A stretch of DNA of 64,000 nucleotides from Lactobacillus sp. PV034 (lineage in GTDB: Bacteria > Bacillota > Bacilli > Lactobacillales > Lactobacillaceae), in assembly GCF_014522305.1 (NCBI RefSeq), contig NZ_CP041982.1, positions 873,001-937,000 on the forward strand. Direction: 5' to 3'. Below the pieces are notes generated by a model. It ran no database searches and was not told where the DNA came from. It worked only from the letters and a program-made list of their open reading frames with translations. The translations under genes and the position numbers were made by a program. Below, in pieces: positions 54,568 through 62,422 of the stretch; position 1 is the first letter of the stretch; every line of letters begins with the position of its first letter.

Positions 54568-55353
54568 CTATTTTAACAAACCATGTTTAATTAAATCTTG
54601 CTTCAAATTATTGAAGTGCTTTGTATCATTAAACTTCATTTTAGTGTAGCTTCGTAATAAACGTCTTTGGTTCCAAGTTAAATGTTCTTTAGGACGAATT
54701 TCATCAATATGCTTAATCATATCTTCACGCCAATTTTCCATTTGTTTTCTAACTTTCCAATTTTCAGTTACATGGTCAATCTCAGCATGCATCTTGTCTA
54801 AGCGAGCATTGATTCTTTCGTTCCACTTCTGAGTAGTATTGTGGAATTTTTCTACACTGATAATGGTACATACAAGGTCGGTCCCCATTACAATGACAAT
54901 AATAAGAGCCAATGCCCCATGGGTTTTCATTTCTTCCCAGTTAATTACTCTTTGAACAACTGGCTGAACAAATTTTACTAAGAGAACCACTCCAATTCCC
55001 CAAAACAAGGAAATAATTGGAGCTACACGACCTTGGATATTTCCCCATAGATGAGAATAATCCCAAAGCACTAGATGGAATACTTTTTCTAAAAATAAAC
55101 TAGCAATGAATTCGAATATCGTAGCCACGACCATCCCTACAATAAATAGAAGTAAAATATTATCTTGTACTTTATAAGTACATACTAAAATTGTAGTTAC
55201 TGCAAATCCATACACAGGACAATATGGTCCAAATAAAAAGCCACGATACTCATAGTGTCCGTCTTTAATGGAACAATAGAACGTTTCCCAAATCCAGCCG
55301 ATAACTGAATAGGTAAAAAATAAGACAATAATTTCCGAAAGTGAATATGGCAT
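54568..55353 (-). CDS. CmpB-family membrane protein (putative ABC transporter permease)
   Basis: A 261-residue protein of the PF06541 type. Five or so helices span the first 160 residues, including YSVIGWIWETFYCSIKDGHYEYRGFLFGPYCPVYGFG-like sequence (conserved WE and GPxCPxYG). A charged helical tail of about 90 residues is likely cytoplasmic. Despite the database name, the function is unknown and no ATPase is nearby. The ATG at 55353 follows a perfect AGGAGG; the longer frame begins before it. Confidence 0.8.
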   Translation of the reverse strand: MPYSLSEIIVLFFTYSVIGWIWETFYCSIKDGHYEYRGFLFGPYCPVYGFAVTTILVCTYKVQDNILLLFIVGMVVATIFEFIASLFLEKVFHLVLWDYSHLWGNIQGRVAPIISLFWGIGVVLLVKFVQPVVQRVINWEEMKTHGALALIIVIVMGTDLVCTIISVEKFHNTTQKWNERINARLDKMHAEIDHVTENWKVRKQMENWREDMIKHIDEIRPKEHLTWNQRRLLRSYTKMKFNDTKHFNNLKQDLIKHGLLK

Positions 55354-55389
55354 AAAAACCTCCTGCAATTATTGTCTCATATACTTTAT

Positions 55390-55410
55390 AAAATTATTAG
55401 CTATAATTTT
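55390..55410 (-). terminator. Weak AT hairpin after the nitroreductase gene
   Basis: AAAATTAT pairs with ATAATTTT around AGCTA; all A/T. Confidence 0.4.
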
Positions 55411-55413
55411 GCT

Positions 55414-56172
55414 TTACTTCCAATCTAAGCAAAGTTCTTGTTCATGTAAAAGCTCAGGCAATTCATCACGATCAGTTTCATGATTATCTAGCTTTGCTCC
55501 AGAAATTTGTTTAGTGAAAGAATCAATTCTGCGATTAGCATCACGTAAATCATAATAAGTAGTAACAATTTGATCATAATCAGCTAAATCTTTTACATCA
55601 AAGTCCTTCTTATACTCATTTTCAAAGCAAGAAAATTCAAGTGGTAATCTAGGTTTTAATTGTGGCTCTTGATCAGGCACTCCTACTTGCATCCCTAAAA
55701 CAGGAAAAGTAAGTTTAGGCAAATCTAGTTCTTTTAACATCGCTTTAGGGTGATCATTCACTGTACCAAGAGCAACATAACCTAAACCCATACTTTCAAC
55801 GGCATTAGCAACATTTTGAAAAGCTAACAGCGTATCTTCCATTGCTTGGAAGAAAATATCAGTTGTATGAACTCTGCCATCATCGTGACCTAATTGTTTA
55901 CGAATTTGCTGATTACGGTACAAATCAACTACAAAGATAAACAAATCTCCTTCTGCACCTACATATTTTTGATTACAAAGTTCCTGAATTTTCTTCTTTT
56001 TAGCAGGATCGGTTATATGTATTAAGGAAGCATTTTGCATAAACATACTTGTAGAAGTATGCTGAAAAACCTTATACAAAGTAGTTAACTGCTCTTCACT
56101 TAAAGTTTGATTTTTATATTTTCGAATTGAGCGGTGATTAACCTGAGCATCAGTAGTTAAATTATGGATCAT
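55414..56172 (-). CDS. NADPH-dependent nitroreductase/flavin reductase (NfsA/FRP-like)
   Basis: A 252-residue FMN enzyme. HRSIRKYKNQTLSEEQL near the start binds FMN phosphate, followed by GLGYVALGTVNDHPKAMLKELDLP and GMQVGVPDQEPQLKPRLPLEF, the usual NfsA/FRP pattern. It probably reduces nitro compounds, quinones or flavins with NADPH. It follows the RclA-like gene on the same strand after a terminator. The ribosome site is weak. Confidence 0.85.
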   Translation of the reverse strand: MIHNLTTDAQVNHRSIRKYKNQTLSEEQLTTLYKVFQHTSTSMFMQNASLIHITDPAKKKKIQELCNQKYVGAEGDLFIFVVDLYRNQQIRKQLGHDDGRVHTTDIFFQAMEDTLLAFQNVANAVESMGLGYVALGTVNDHPKAMLKELDLPKLTFPVLGMQVGVPDQEPQLKPRLPLEFSCFENEYKKDFDVKDLADYDQIVTTYYDLRDANRRIDSFTKQISGAKLDNHETDRDELPELLHEQELCLDWK

Positions 56173-56221
56173 CGGGATTCTTCTTTCTTTAATTTACTTA
56201 CTAAAAGTATATAACATAAAA

Positions 56222-56250
56222 AAAGTACTTGGCAAAATTCCAAATACTTT
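56222..56250 (-). terminator. Terminator of the RclA-like gene
   Basis: AAAGTATTTGG pairs with CCAAGTACTTT on the minus strand, with a U tract. Confidence 0.8.
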
Positions 56251-56266
56251 TCTTCTTATATTTTCT

Positions 56267-57598
56267 TTATTTGAAAAGGTCGTTGAACGCTTCACTCATT
56301 GTTGGATGAGTGTAAATTTGATCTCTTAAAACAGTGGCTGGAATATTCTGATTAATAGCTAAAGAAATGGTATTAATTAGCTCATACGATTCAATTCCAT
56401 ATAAGGTTGCACCTAAAATTTGATTATTTTTAGGATTTACCAACGCCTTAAATAATCCGCGAGTATCCTTAGCTACACGAGCTTTAGGAATAGCAGCCAC
56501 TGGCAATTTGTGTATTTCATATTCAATTCCTTGAGCCTTTGCTTCTTTTTCAGTTAGACCAACTTCTGAGAGAGCTGGATCAATAAAGACACTATAAGGA
56601 ATATTCTTTCTACTTTCTAATGTATATTCACCATTACCGAATAATTGACTTTTAATAATACGATAATCATCCAAAGAAATATAAGTAAATTGGAGACCAC
56701 CCTTTACATCACCAATTGCCCAAACATCCTTTACACTTGTCTCTAAATGTTTATTTACTTCGATTGCTCCACGACTATTAACTTTGATATTAGTATTTTC
56801 CAAGCCAAGATGAGCAGTATTTGGCTTACGACCCGTAGCAGCTAAAATACGATTTCCAATAGCTTGTTTTTCTTCCCCACTTTTAGTTTTATAAATAACG
56901 CTAGTGTAGTCATCATGATCAACTACTTTTTCGATTTCCACGCCTAATTCAAACTTAACTCCTAGATCTTCTAGATCCTTTTTTACCACCTCACTAATAT
57001 CATCATCTTCACGAGGAATAAAGTCAGAATTATGATCCAAAACCGTAACTATTGAACCATATTTAGCAAACATTGCCGCAAACTCTAAGCCAATGTACCC
57101 TGCTCCAATAATTACTAATTCTTTTGGTAAAGAGGTTTGTTCCATTGCTGCCGTAGAATCTAATAGGAACTTACTTTCCTTTAAACCTGAAATTGGAAGC
57201 ATTACTGGAACTGCTCCCGTATTAATAAAGATTCTTTTACCCCGATATTTATCGACTCCACTCGCAGTTTTTACTTCTATTTCGTGATCATTAATAAATC
57301 TAGCTTCTCCATCTAAGACAGTTATCATCTTTTCATCAGCTAACATGTGATAATTTTTATTTCTTAGAAGCGTGGTCATTTCATTTTTTCCACTAACCGC
57401 ATCGACAAAATCCATGCCATTACCAGCCTCAATAATAAGACGCTTAGAAGGCAAACATGCGATATTGATACAAGTTCCTCCGTACATCTGATTAGATTTT
57501 TCCACAACTAAGACTTCTTCGCCCTTTTGAGCTAAAAATTTGGCTAAAGTTTTTCCACCTTTACCAAAACCGATAATAATATTTTCAATAGTTTTCAA
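56267..57598 (-). CDS. RclA-like FAD/NAD(P)-dependent oxidoreductase
   Basis: A 443-residue class I pyridine nucleotide-disulfide oxidoreductase. The redox motif is CINIAC in YGGTCINIACLPSK. The fold order is FAD domain (IIGFGKGGKTLAKFLAQKGEEVLVVEKS), NAD(P) domain (IIGAGYIGLEFAAMFAKYG) and dimer domain ending YTHPTMSEAFNDLF. GGLQFTYISLDDYRI and LPVAAIPKARV match E. coli RclA, which reduces Cu(II) and protects against hypochlorous acid. I start at the TTG at 57598, with GAGG eight bases before; a GTG at 57607 lies within that site. Confidence 0.85.
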   Translation of the reverse strand: MKTIENIIIGFGKGGKTLAKFLAQKGEEVLVVEKSNQMYGGTCINIACLPSKRLIIEAGNGMDFVDAVSGKNEMTTLLRNKNYHMLADEKMITVLDGEARFINDHEIEVKTASGVDKYRGKRIFINTGAVPVMLPISGLKESKFLLDSTAAMEQTSLPKELVIIGAGYIGLEFAAMFAKYGSIVTVLDHNSDFIPREDDDISEVVKKDLEDLGVKFELGVEIEKVVDHDDYTSVIYKTKSGEEKQAIGNRILAATGRKPNTAHLGLENTNIKVNSRGAIEVNKHLETSVKDVWAIGDVKGGLQFTYISLDDYRIIKSQLFGNGEYTLESRKNIPYSVFIDPALSEVGLTEKEAKAQGIEYEIHKLPVAAIPKARVAKDTRGLFKALVNPKNNQILGATLYGIESYELINTISLAINQNIPATVLRDQIYTHPTMSEAFNDLFK

Positions 57599-57785
57599 TA
57601 TTAGCACCTCGCTTTTAAATAGTAACCTACTTAATTGTTACTATCATAATACTTTGCCTAACCACTGTCATCATTCCTGCTTAATTCTTCTTTACTTTAT
57701 GATCTTTCATGATCTTTTAAGTTTAAGTTGTTCTTCATATGATATGATTAACATAACAATTCAATAATTTTAAGGAGTTATGTTT

Positions 57786-58778
57786 ATGAAAGTATTAGTT
57801 ATCGGTGGAGCCGGTTATATTGGTTCGCATGCAGTTAAAGGCTTACTTGAAGATGGCAACGAAGTTGTTGTTCTTGATTCTCTTTACACTGGTCACAGAA
57901 AAGCTGTTGATAAAAGAGCTAAGTTCTACCAAGGTGATATTGAAGATAAATTTTTAGTAAGTAAAATCCTTCGTGATGAAAATATTGATGCAGTTATGCA
58001 CTTTGCTGCTTATTCTCTTGTTCCAGAATCTGTTAAAAAGCCTTTGAAATATTACGATAACAATGTTTCTGGCATGATTTCTTTATTACAAGCTATGAAT
58101 GATGCTAACGTAAAATACTTAGTATTTTCTTCCTCTGCTGCAACTTATGGTATTCCTAAGTCATTACCAATTACTGAAGATAGTCCACTTGATCCAATCA
58201 ATCCATATGGTGAAACCAAGATGATGATGGAAAAAATTATGCACTGGGCTGATAAGGCTGATGGCATCAAGTCTGTTGCCTTACGTTATTTCAATGTTGC
58301 TGGTGCTTCTAGCGATGGTTCAATTGGTGAAGACCATGGTCCTGAAACTCACTTAATTCCAAATATTTTAAAGAGTGCTATTGCGGGTGATGGTAACTTT
58401 ACTATTTTTGGTGACGACTATGATACTAAAGACGGTACTAACGTACGTGATTACGTTCAAGTTGAAGATTTAAGTGATGCTCATATTCTTGCTTTAAAGC
58501 ACTTAATGAAAACCAATAAATCCGATGTCTTTAACTTAGGTACTGCTCATGGTTACTCTAACTTAGAAATTCTTGAAGCAGCCAAAAAAGTTACTGGAAT
58601 TGATATTCCTTATACTATTGGGCCACGTCGTGGTGGTGATCCAGATAGTCTAGTTGCCAATTCAACTAAAGCTAGAACTGTTTTAGGGTGGCAACCTAAA
58701 CATGAAAATGTTGAAGAAGTAATTGCCTCTGCTTGGAAATGGCACCAAAACCATCCTAACGGTTACGAAGATAAATAA
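57786..58778 (+). CDS. galE: UDP-glucose 4-epimerase
   Basis: A 330-residue short-chain dehydrogenase-type epimerase interconverting UDP-glucose and UDP-galactose. GGAGYIGSH (7-15) binds NAD, and Tyr141-x3-Lys145 in NPYGETK is catalytic. DHGPETHLIPNI and GDDYDTKDGTNVRDYVQVEDL are standard. The ATG at 57786 has AAGGAG eight bases upstream; the ATG at 57780 is too close. No other Leloir genes adjoin, so a role in surface glycan supply is likely. Confidence 0.95.
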   Translation: MKVLVIGGAGYIGSHAVKGLLEDGNEVVVLDSLYTGHRKAVDKRAKFYQGDIEDKFLVSKILRDENIDAVMHFAAYSLVPESVKKPLKYYDNNVSGMISLLQAMNDANVKYLVFSSSAATYGIPKSLPITEDSPLDPINPYGETKMMMEKIMHWADKADGIKSVALRYFNVAGASSDGSIGEDHGPETHLIPNILKSAIAGDGNFTIFGDDYDTKDGTNVRDYVQVEDLSDAHILALKHLMKTNKSDVFNLGTAHGYSNLEILEAAKKVTGIDIPYTIGPRRGGDPDSLVANSTKARTVLGWQPKHENVEEVIASAWKWHQNHPNGYEDK

Positions 58779-58794
58779 GCTAATTTATTCAAAC

Positions 58795-58828
58795 AAAAAC
58801 GGAAAGTTCAATTGAACTTTCCGTTTTT
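58795..58828. terminator. Bidirectional terminator galE / helicase operon
   Basis: A 34-bp perfect palindrome centred on CAATTG (58809-58814) has T runs on both sides. It lies three bases beyond the stop at 58831 that would be used by an unshifted helicase frame. Confidence 0.9.
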
Positions 58829-58871
58829 TATTATGCCATTGATTCTACACATTTACGCATTTCTGAAACAT

Positions 58872-61049
58872 CTAATACACCATTAGCAAATTCTTTTTGA
58901 CAAGCTCATCAGGTAAAAATTCATCGTATTTATCAAATACTGGAACTTCATTTGGAAATACTAGCTCTAAGGGATCAAATTTTTCTCTTGCTTCTCTGCG
59001 TAACACTTCAAAGAACTGATCTTCATTTGCATCCATTGTAAAGGTCATAAAATAAGGCCTAGTTGATTCGAAATTTTTAAGCTTTAATTGATCCTTACAT
59101 TTGATTCTTAATAATCTCTCTAAAGCTAAAAATGCATAGCTGCCTGTCCAAGGGAAAAATGCCCACATTTTTCCACCTAGATTAATTAAAGAATGCCGAT
59201 CCAAACCGGCTTGTTGTGCGGTTTCGCGCAATTGTGCTAATCGTGCTTGCGCATTTTTCATCAGATATGGATACTGCTTATCTTCAAAAAGAATCTGCTT
59301 CATTCTTTGTAAAATTTTAGGATGAATGTCTCCTGCTACATCCCCAAAATATGCTCCAATATGTCCTTTTACGCCGTGACAATATACTTGATGCCGTTTA
59401 CGATCGATCTCATCTACTACCCATACACGTCCAGCAATGGCAATCTTATCTCCTACCGGCGGTGGCTTAACAATTGTCCCTAATTCTTCATTTGCAGCAT
59501 GAACACTAAACTCTTCATTTTCCATAAATACTGCATAGAACTTAAAGTTATTAACAATCTTTTCCCCAGCTAAGCCTAGAATCAGACCACCATTTTCAGT
59601 CTTTTGGATATGATCGATTTTTAGGAGGTACCGTAATAAAACTTGATAATCCTTTTGGCTGACATTATGAAAGTAAGCTAATGACAAAACCCGACTTGCT
59701 AATTCAGCCGGACTCATTTCACCACTTGCTGCTAAAGTAGACATAGTTTGATGATAAAGCAAACTGTAAGGCAGTCGATTCGGCTGAGGCGGCTCAACCC
59801 AATGTTCTTCTGCATAAAGTTGAATTAAGGCAATCCCTTGTAATAAGCTCCAAGGAATAAGTTCTGGTAACATTGCTCTTGATTCTGGATGTTCTTCACG
59901 CATAATAAAATGCATTTCAGGCGGTGTTCCTCTACGCCCAGTGCGTCCCATCCTCTGTAAAAAGCCAGAAACTGTGAAGGGTGCATCTATTTGATATGCA
60001 CTTTCTAATTTTCCTACATCTATTCCCAGCTCTAATGTCGCCGTAGCACAGGTAGACACATAGGCATCCGGATCTTTCATAGCATCTTCAGCTGTTTGGC
60101 GCAATGCGGGAGATAAGTTACCATGATGAATCAAAAAACGATCAGGTTCATGGCTATAGCTACAATATTCTCGCAATTCTTGGCAAACTGATTCACATTC
60201 CTCGCGACTATTAGTAAAGATTAAACTTTTCTTTCCACGAGTATGCTCAAAAATGTAGCCAATTCCTGGATCAGCTAAAGCAGGCGCAATGTCAGTTTTA
60301 GGTTCAACAATTTCTGCCGGATCAAAATTATCACTTGTTGCTTGAGGATCAGTTTGGTAAAAGTGTTCCATTGATAGTCGCCAAACTTGTTTACCATTTT
60401 GAACCTTCGGTGCACTAGTTTTACGCCCACTACCAGCACCTAAAAATTTGGCGGCAGCCGTCATATCTCCAATAGTAGCCGATAAACCCACTCTCCGAGG
60501 TTTAACTTGTGCTAATTTAGATAATCTTTCAAGCAAACAGAAAGTTTGTCCACCTCGATCACTCCGCAAAAATGAATGCAGCTCGTCAATTACAATATAT
60601 TTTAAACCATGGAATAAATCAGGAATGGCCATATGTTTGTTAATCATCAAACTTTCCAAAGATTCTGGCGTAATTTGTAATATTCCTGATGGCTTTTTTA
60701 ATAATTTACGTTTCTGCGTCTGGGCTACATCACCATGCCAACGCCAAATCTTGATCTCGGAATCCCTAGTTAAATCATTTAACCGATCAAATTGATCATT
60801 AATCAAAGCTTTAAGAGGGGCAATATAAAGCACCTGAGCTGAATCAGCTGGATTTTCACTTATATCTGAAAGAATGGGGAAAAAAGCTGCTTCTGTCTTA
60901 CCGGAAGCAGTCGAAGCAGCTAATAAAACATTATTTTCGGTATTAAAAAGCTCTTGCGCAGCTGCTACTTGAATGGGACGCAAACTTTGCCAACCTTGTT
61001 CATAAATATAATCCTGAATAAATGGAGCATATTGCTCAAATACATTCAT
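58872..61049 (-). CDS. Lhr/BrxHI-like DEAD/DEAH helicase, C-terminus frameshifted
   Basis: A 725-residue SF2 helicase. Walker A is in ASTASGKTEA (45-54), DELH at 155-158, SAT at 190-192 and QRMGRTGRRG in motif VI; then an Lhr-like winged helix and C-terminal domain. It is close in plan to BrxHI helicases that accompany BrxD. The start is the ATG at 61049 with GGGAGG about ten bases before; the ATG at 61058 touches that site. At 58894-58898 a run of five A (minus strand) leads to NLLMVY and a stop; with one extra A the frame continues EFANGVLDVSEMRK... to a stop at 58831. Third gene of the TerB-BrxD-like operon. Confidence 0.85.
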   Translation of the reverse strand: MNVFEQYAPFIQDYIYEQGWQSLRPIQVAAAQELFNTENNVLLAASTASGKTEAAFFPILSDISENPADSAQVLYIAPLKALINDQFDRLNDLTRDSEIKIWRWHGDVAQTQKRKLLKKPSGILQITPESLESLMINKHMAIPDLFHGLKYIVIDELHSFLRSDRGGQTFCLLERLSKLAQVKPRRVGLSATIGDMTAAAKFLGAGSGRKTSAPKVQNGKQVWRLSMEHFYQTDPQATSDNFDPAEIVEPKTDIAPALADPGIGYIFEHTRGKKSLIFTNSREECESVCQELREYCSYSHEPDRFLIHHGNLSPALRQTAEDAMKDPDAYVSTCATATLELGIDVGKLESAYQIDAPFTVSGFLQRMGRTGRRGTPPEMHFIMREEHPESRAMLPELIPWSLLQGIALIQLYAEEHWVEPPQPNRLPYSLLYHQTMSTLAASGEMSPAELASRVLSLAYFHNVSQKDYQVLLRYLLKIDHIQKTENGGLILGLAGEKIVNNFKFYAVFMENEEFSVHAANEELGTIVKPPPVGDKIAIAGRVWVVDEIDRKRHQVYCHGVKGHIGAYFGDVAGDIHPKILQRMKQILFEDKQYPYLMKNAQARLAQLRETAQQAGLDRHSLINLGGKMWAFFPWTGSYAFLALERLLRIKCKDQLKLKNFESTRPYFMTFTMDANEDQFFEVLRREAREKFDPLELVFPNEVPVFDKYDEFLPDELVKKNLLMVY

Positions 61050-61088
61050 CTGCTTCATCCCTCCCTTTATTAAAAAATAAACTCACAA

Positions 61089-62420
61089 CTAAATTGTAAA
61101 TTCAGTGTAATCTGCTCCTTTTTCATCGGACACTGCTTCCGACTTAGTGTAGCTAAACTCATCTGAATTGAGCAAGTCGCTAATTTGTTTGTCTGGATGT
61201 TGTAAGGTAATATCCAACAACTCAATAAAATCACGAATTACTTCACGCGGTGTAATATTACTATCTGCACCAACACGCCCATATTCAATCTTAATAAAAG
61301 TAGCTAGATCTTCGTCACTAATTGTCATTTCATAGCCATAAAGTGAAGCATGCATCTGGGCTAATTTCTCAGTTAAAACCAACATTTCTTCTGCATTTAA
61401 AGGTTCTAACTTAATCACAGGTGCATACATATCACTGGCACCTGCTTTTGAAAATTTTCCATTTGCTAAACGTGATCGCAAGGCTTCATAACTGTAAACT
61501 CCTCGTCTTCTATCTTCCACAGCTTGTGGCGTTGCACCCATAATAATTCCGAGGTACTTTGCTTTTCCTTGTAAAGCATCATTATACATCGTTAACATTT
61601 TTTCATAATTATATTGACGACTAATGCTATTAGGAATCTTATAGATATTTACAAGTTCATCAACCATTACCATTAATCCCGTATAGCCTGCTTGTCTAAA
61701 GAACATTGCAAATAGCTTAATATATTCATACCAATCATCATCTGAAATAATGATGTTAACTCCTAATTCGTTTTTAGCCTCTGTTTTGCGCGTGTATTCA
61801 CCTCTAAACCATTTAATTACTTTTGCCCTAGTCTCTTCATCATTATTTATATAGGCCTCATAGTACATCTTTAAAAGCTGCGCAAAATCAAAACCATGCA
61901 CTAGTTCGTTCAGACTTGAAATTACCTCATAGATTTTTTTGTCTACTAACTCAGAAAATCTACTATTTTCCTGACTCAAGCCGGATTCTTCCGCCACTTG
62001 TGCTTGAACTGAATTAATCCAGCGATCTAAAATTAACGGTAAAGCTCCACCTTCAGGACGAGTCTTAGTGGCTAAATTTTGAATTAACTCACGATAAGTT
62101 GCAAGGCCCTGTCCCTTAGTGCCCTGCAATCTTCTTTCAGGAGAAAGATCGCCATCTACTACAACAAAATTCTTATCCATTACATAGTTACGAATCGCTT
62201 GTAGTAAAAAGCTTTTTCCCGAACCATATCGGCCCACAACAAAACGGAAAGAAGCTCCACCTTCACTAATAATATCAACATCATGAAGTAACGCTTCTAT
62301 TTCTGCCTTTCTTCCAACCGTAATATATGGCAAACCGATTCGTGGCACTACGCCACCCTTTAAAGAATTTAAAACAGTTTGAGCAATTCTTTTAGGGATT
62401 CTACGCTTTTGTTCAGTCAT
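61089..62420 (-). CDS. BrxD-like ATP-binding protein (DUF2791)
   Basis: A 443-residue AAA-type ATPase. The P-loop GRYGSGKS is at 63-70, with a Walker B-like LMVMVDEL about residue 250 and the R-finger region YSYEALRSRL. The start KRIPKRIAQTVLNSLKGGVVPRIGLPYITVGR and GASDMYAPVIKLEPLNAEEML are typical of the BrxD/BREX-associated DUF2791 group. BrxD in type 2 and related BREX loci is paired with BrxHI, as here. The ATG at 62420 lies two bases after the TerB stop, with GAGGAG inside the end of the TerB gene; the helicase starts 40 bases after its stop. Confidence 0.85.
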   Translation of the reverse strand: MTEQKRRIPKRIAQTVLNSLKGGVVPRIGLPYITVGRKAEIEALLHDVDIISEGGASFRFVVGRYGSGKSFLLQAIRNYVMDKNFVVVDGDLSPERRLQGTKGQGLATYRELIQNLATKTRPEGGALPLILDRWINSVQAQVAEESGLSQENSRFSELVDKKIYEVISSLNELVHGFDFAQLLKMYYEAYINNDEETRAKVIKWFRGEYTRKTEAKNELGVNIIISDDDWYEYIKLFAMFFRQAGYTGLMVMVDELVNIYKIPNSISRQYNYEKMLTMYNDALQGKAKYLGIIMGATPQAVEDRRRGVYSYEALRSRLANGKFSKAGASDMYAPVIKLEPLNAEEMLVLTEKLAQMHASLYGYEMTISDEDLATFIKIEYGRVGADSNITPREVIRDFIELLDITLQHPDKQISDLLNSDEFSYTKSEAVSDEKGADYTEFTI

Positions 62421-62422
62421 AA

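Noticed and set aside
60448-60795. 115-residue plus-strand frame opposite the helicase
   Set aside because: Antisense shadow; no ribosome site and no family.
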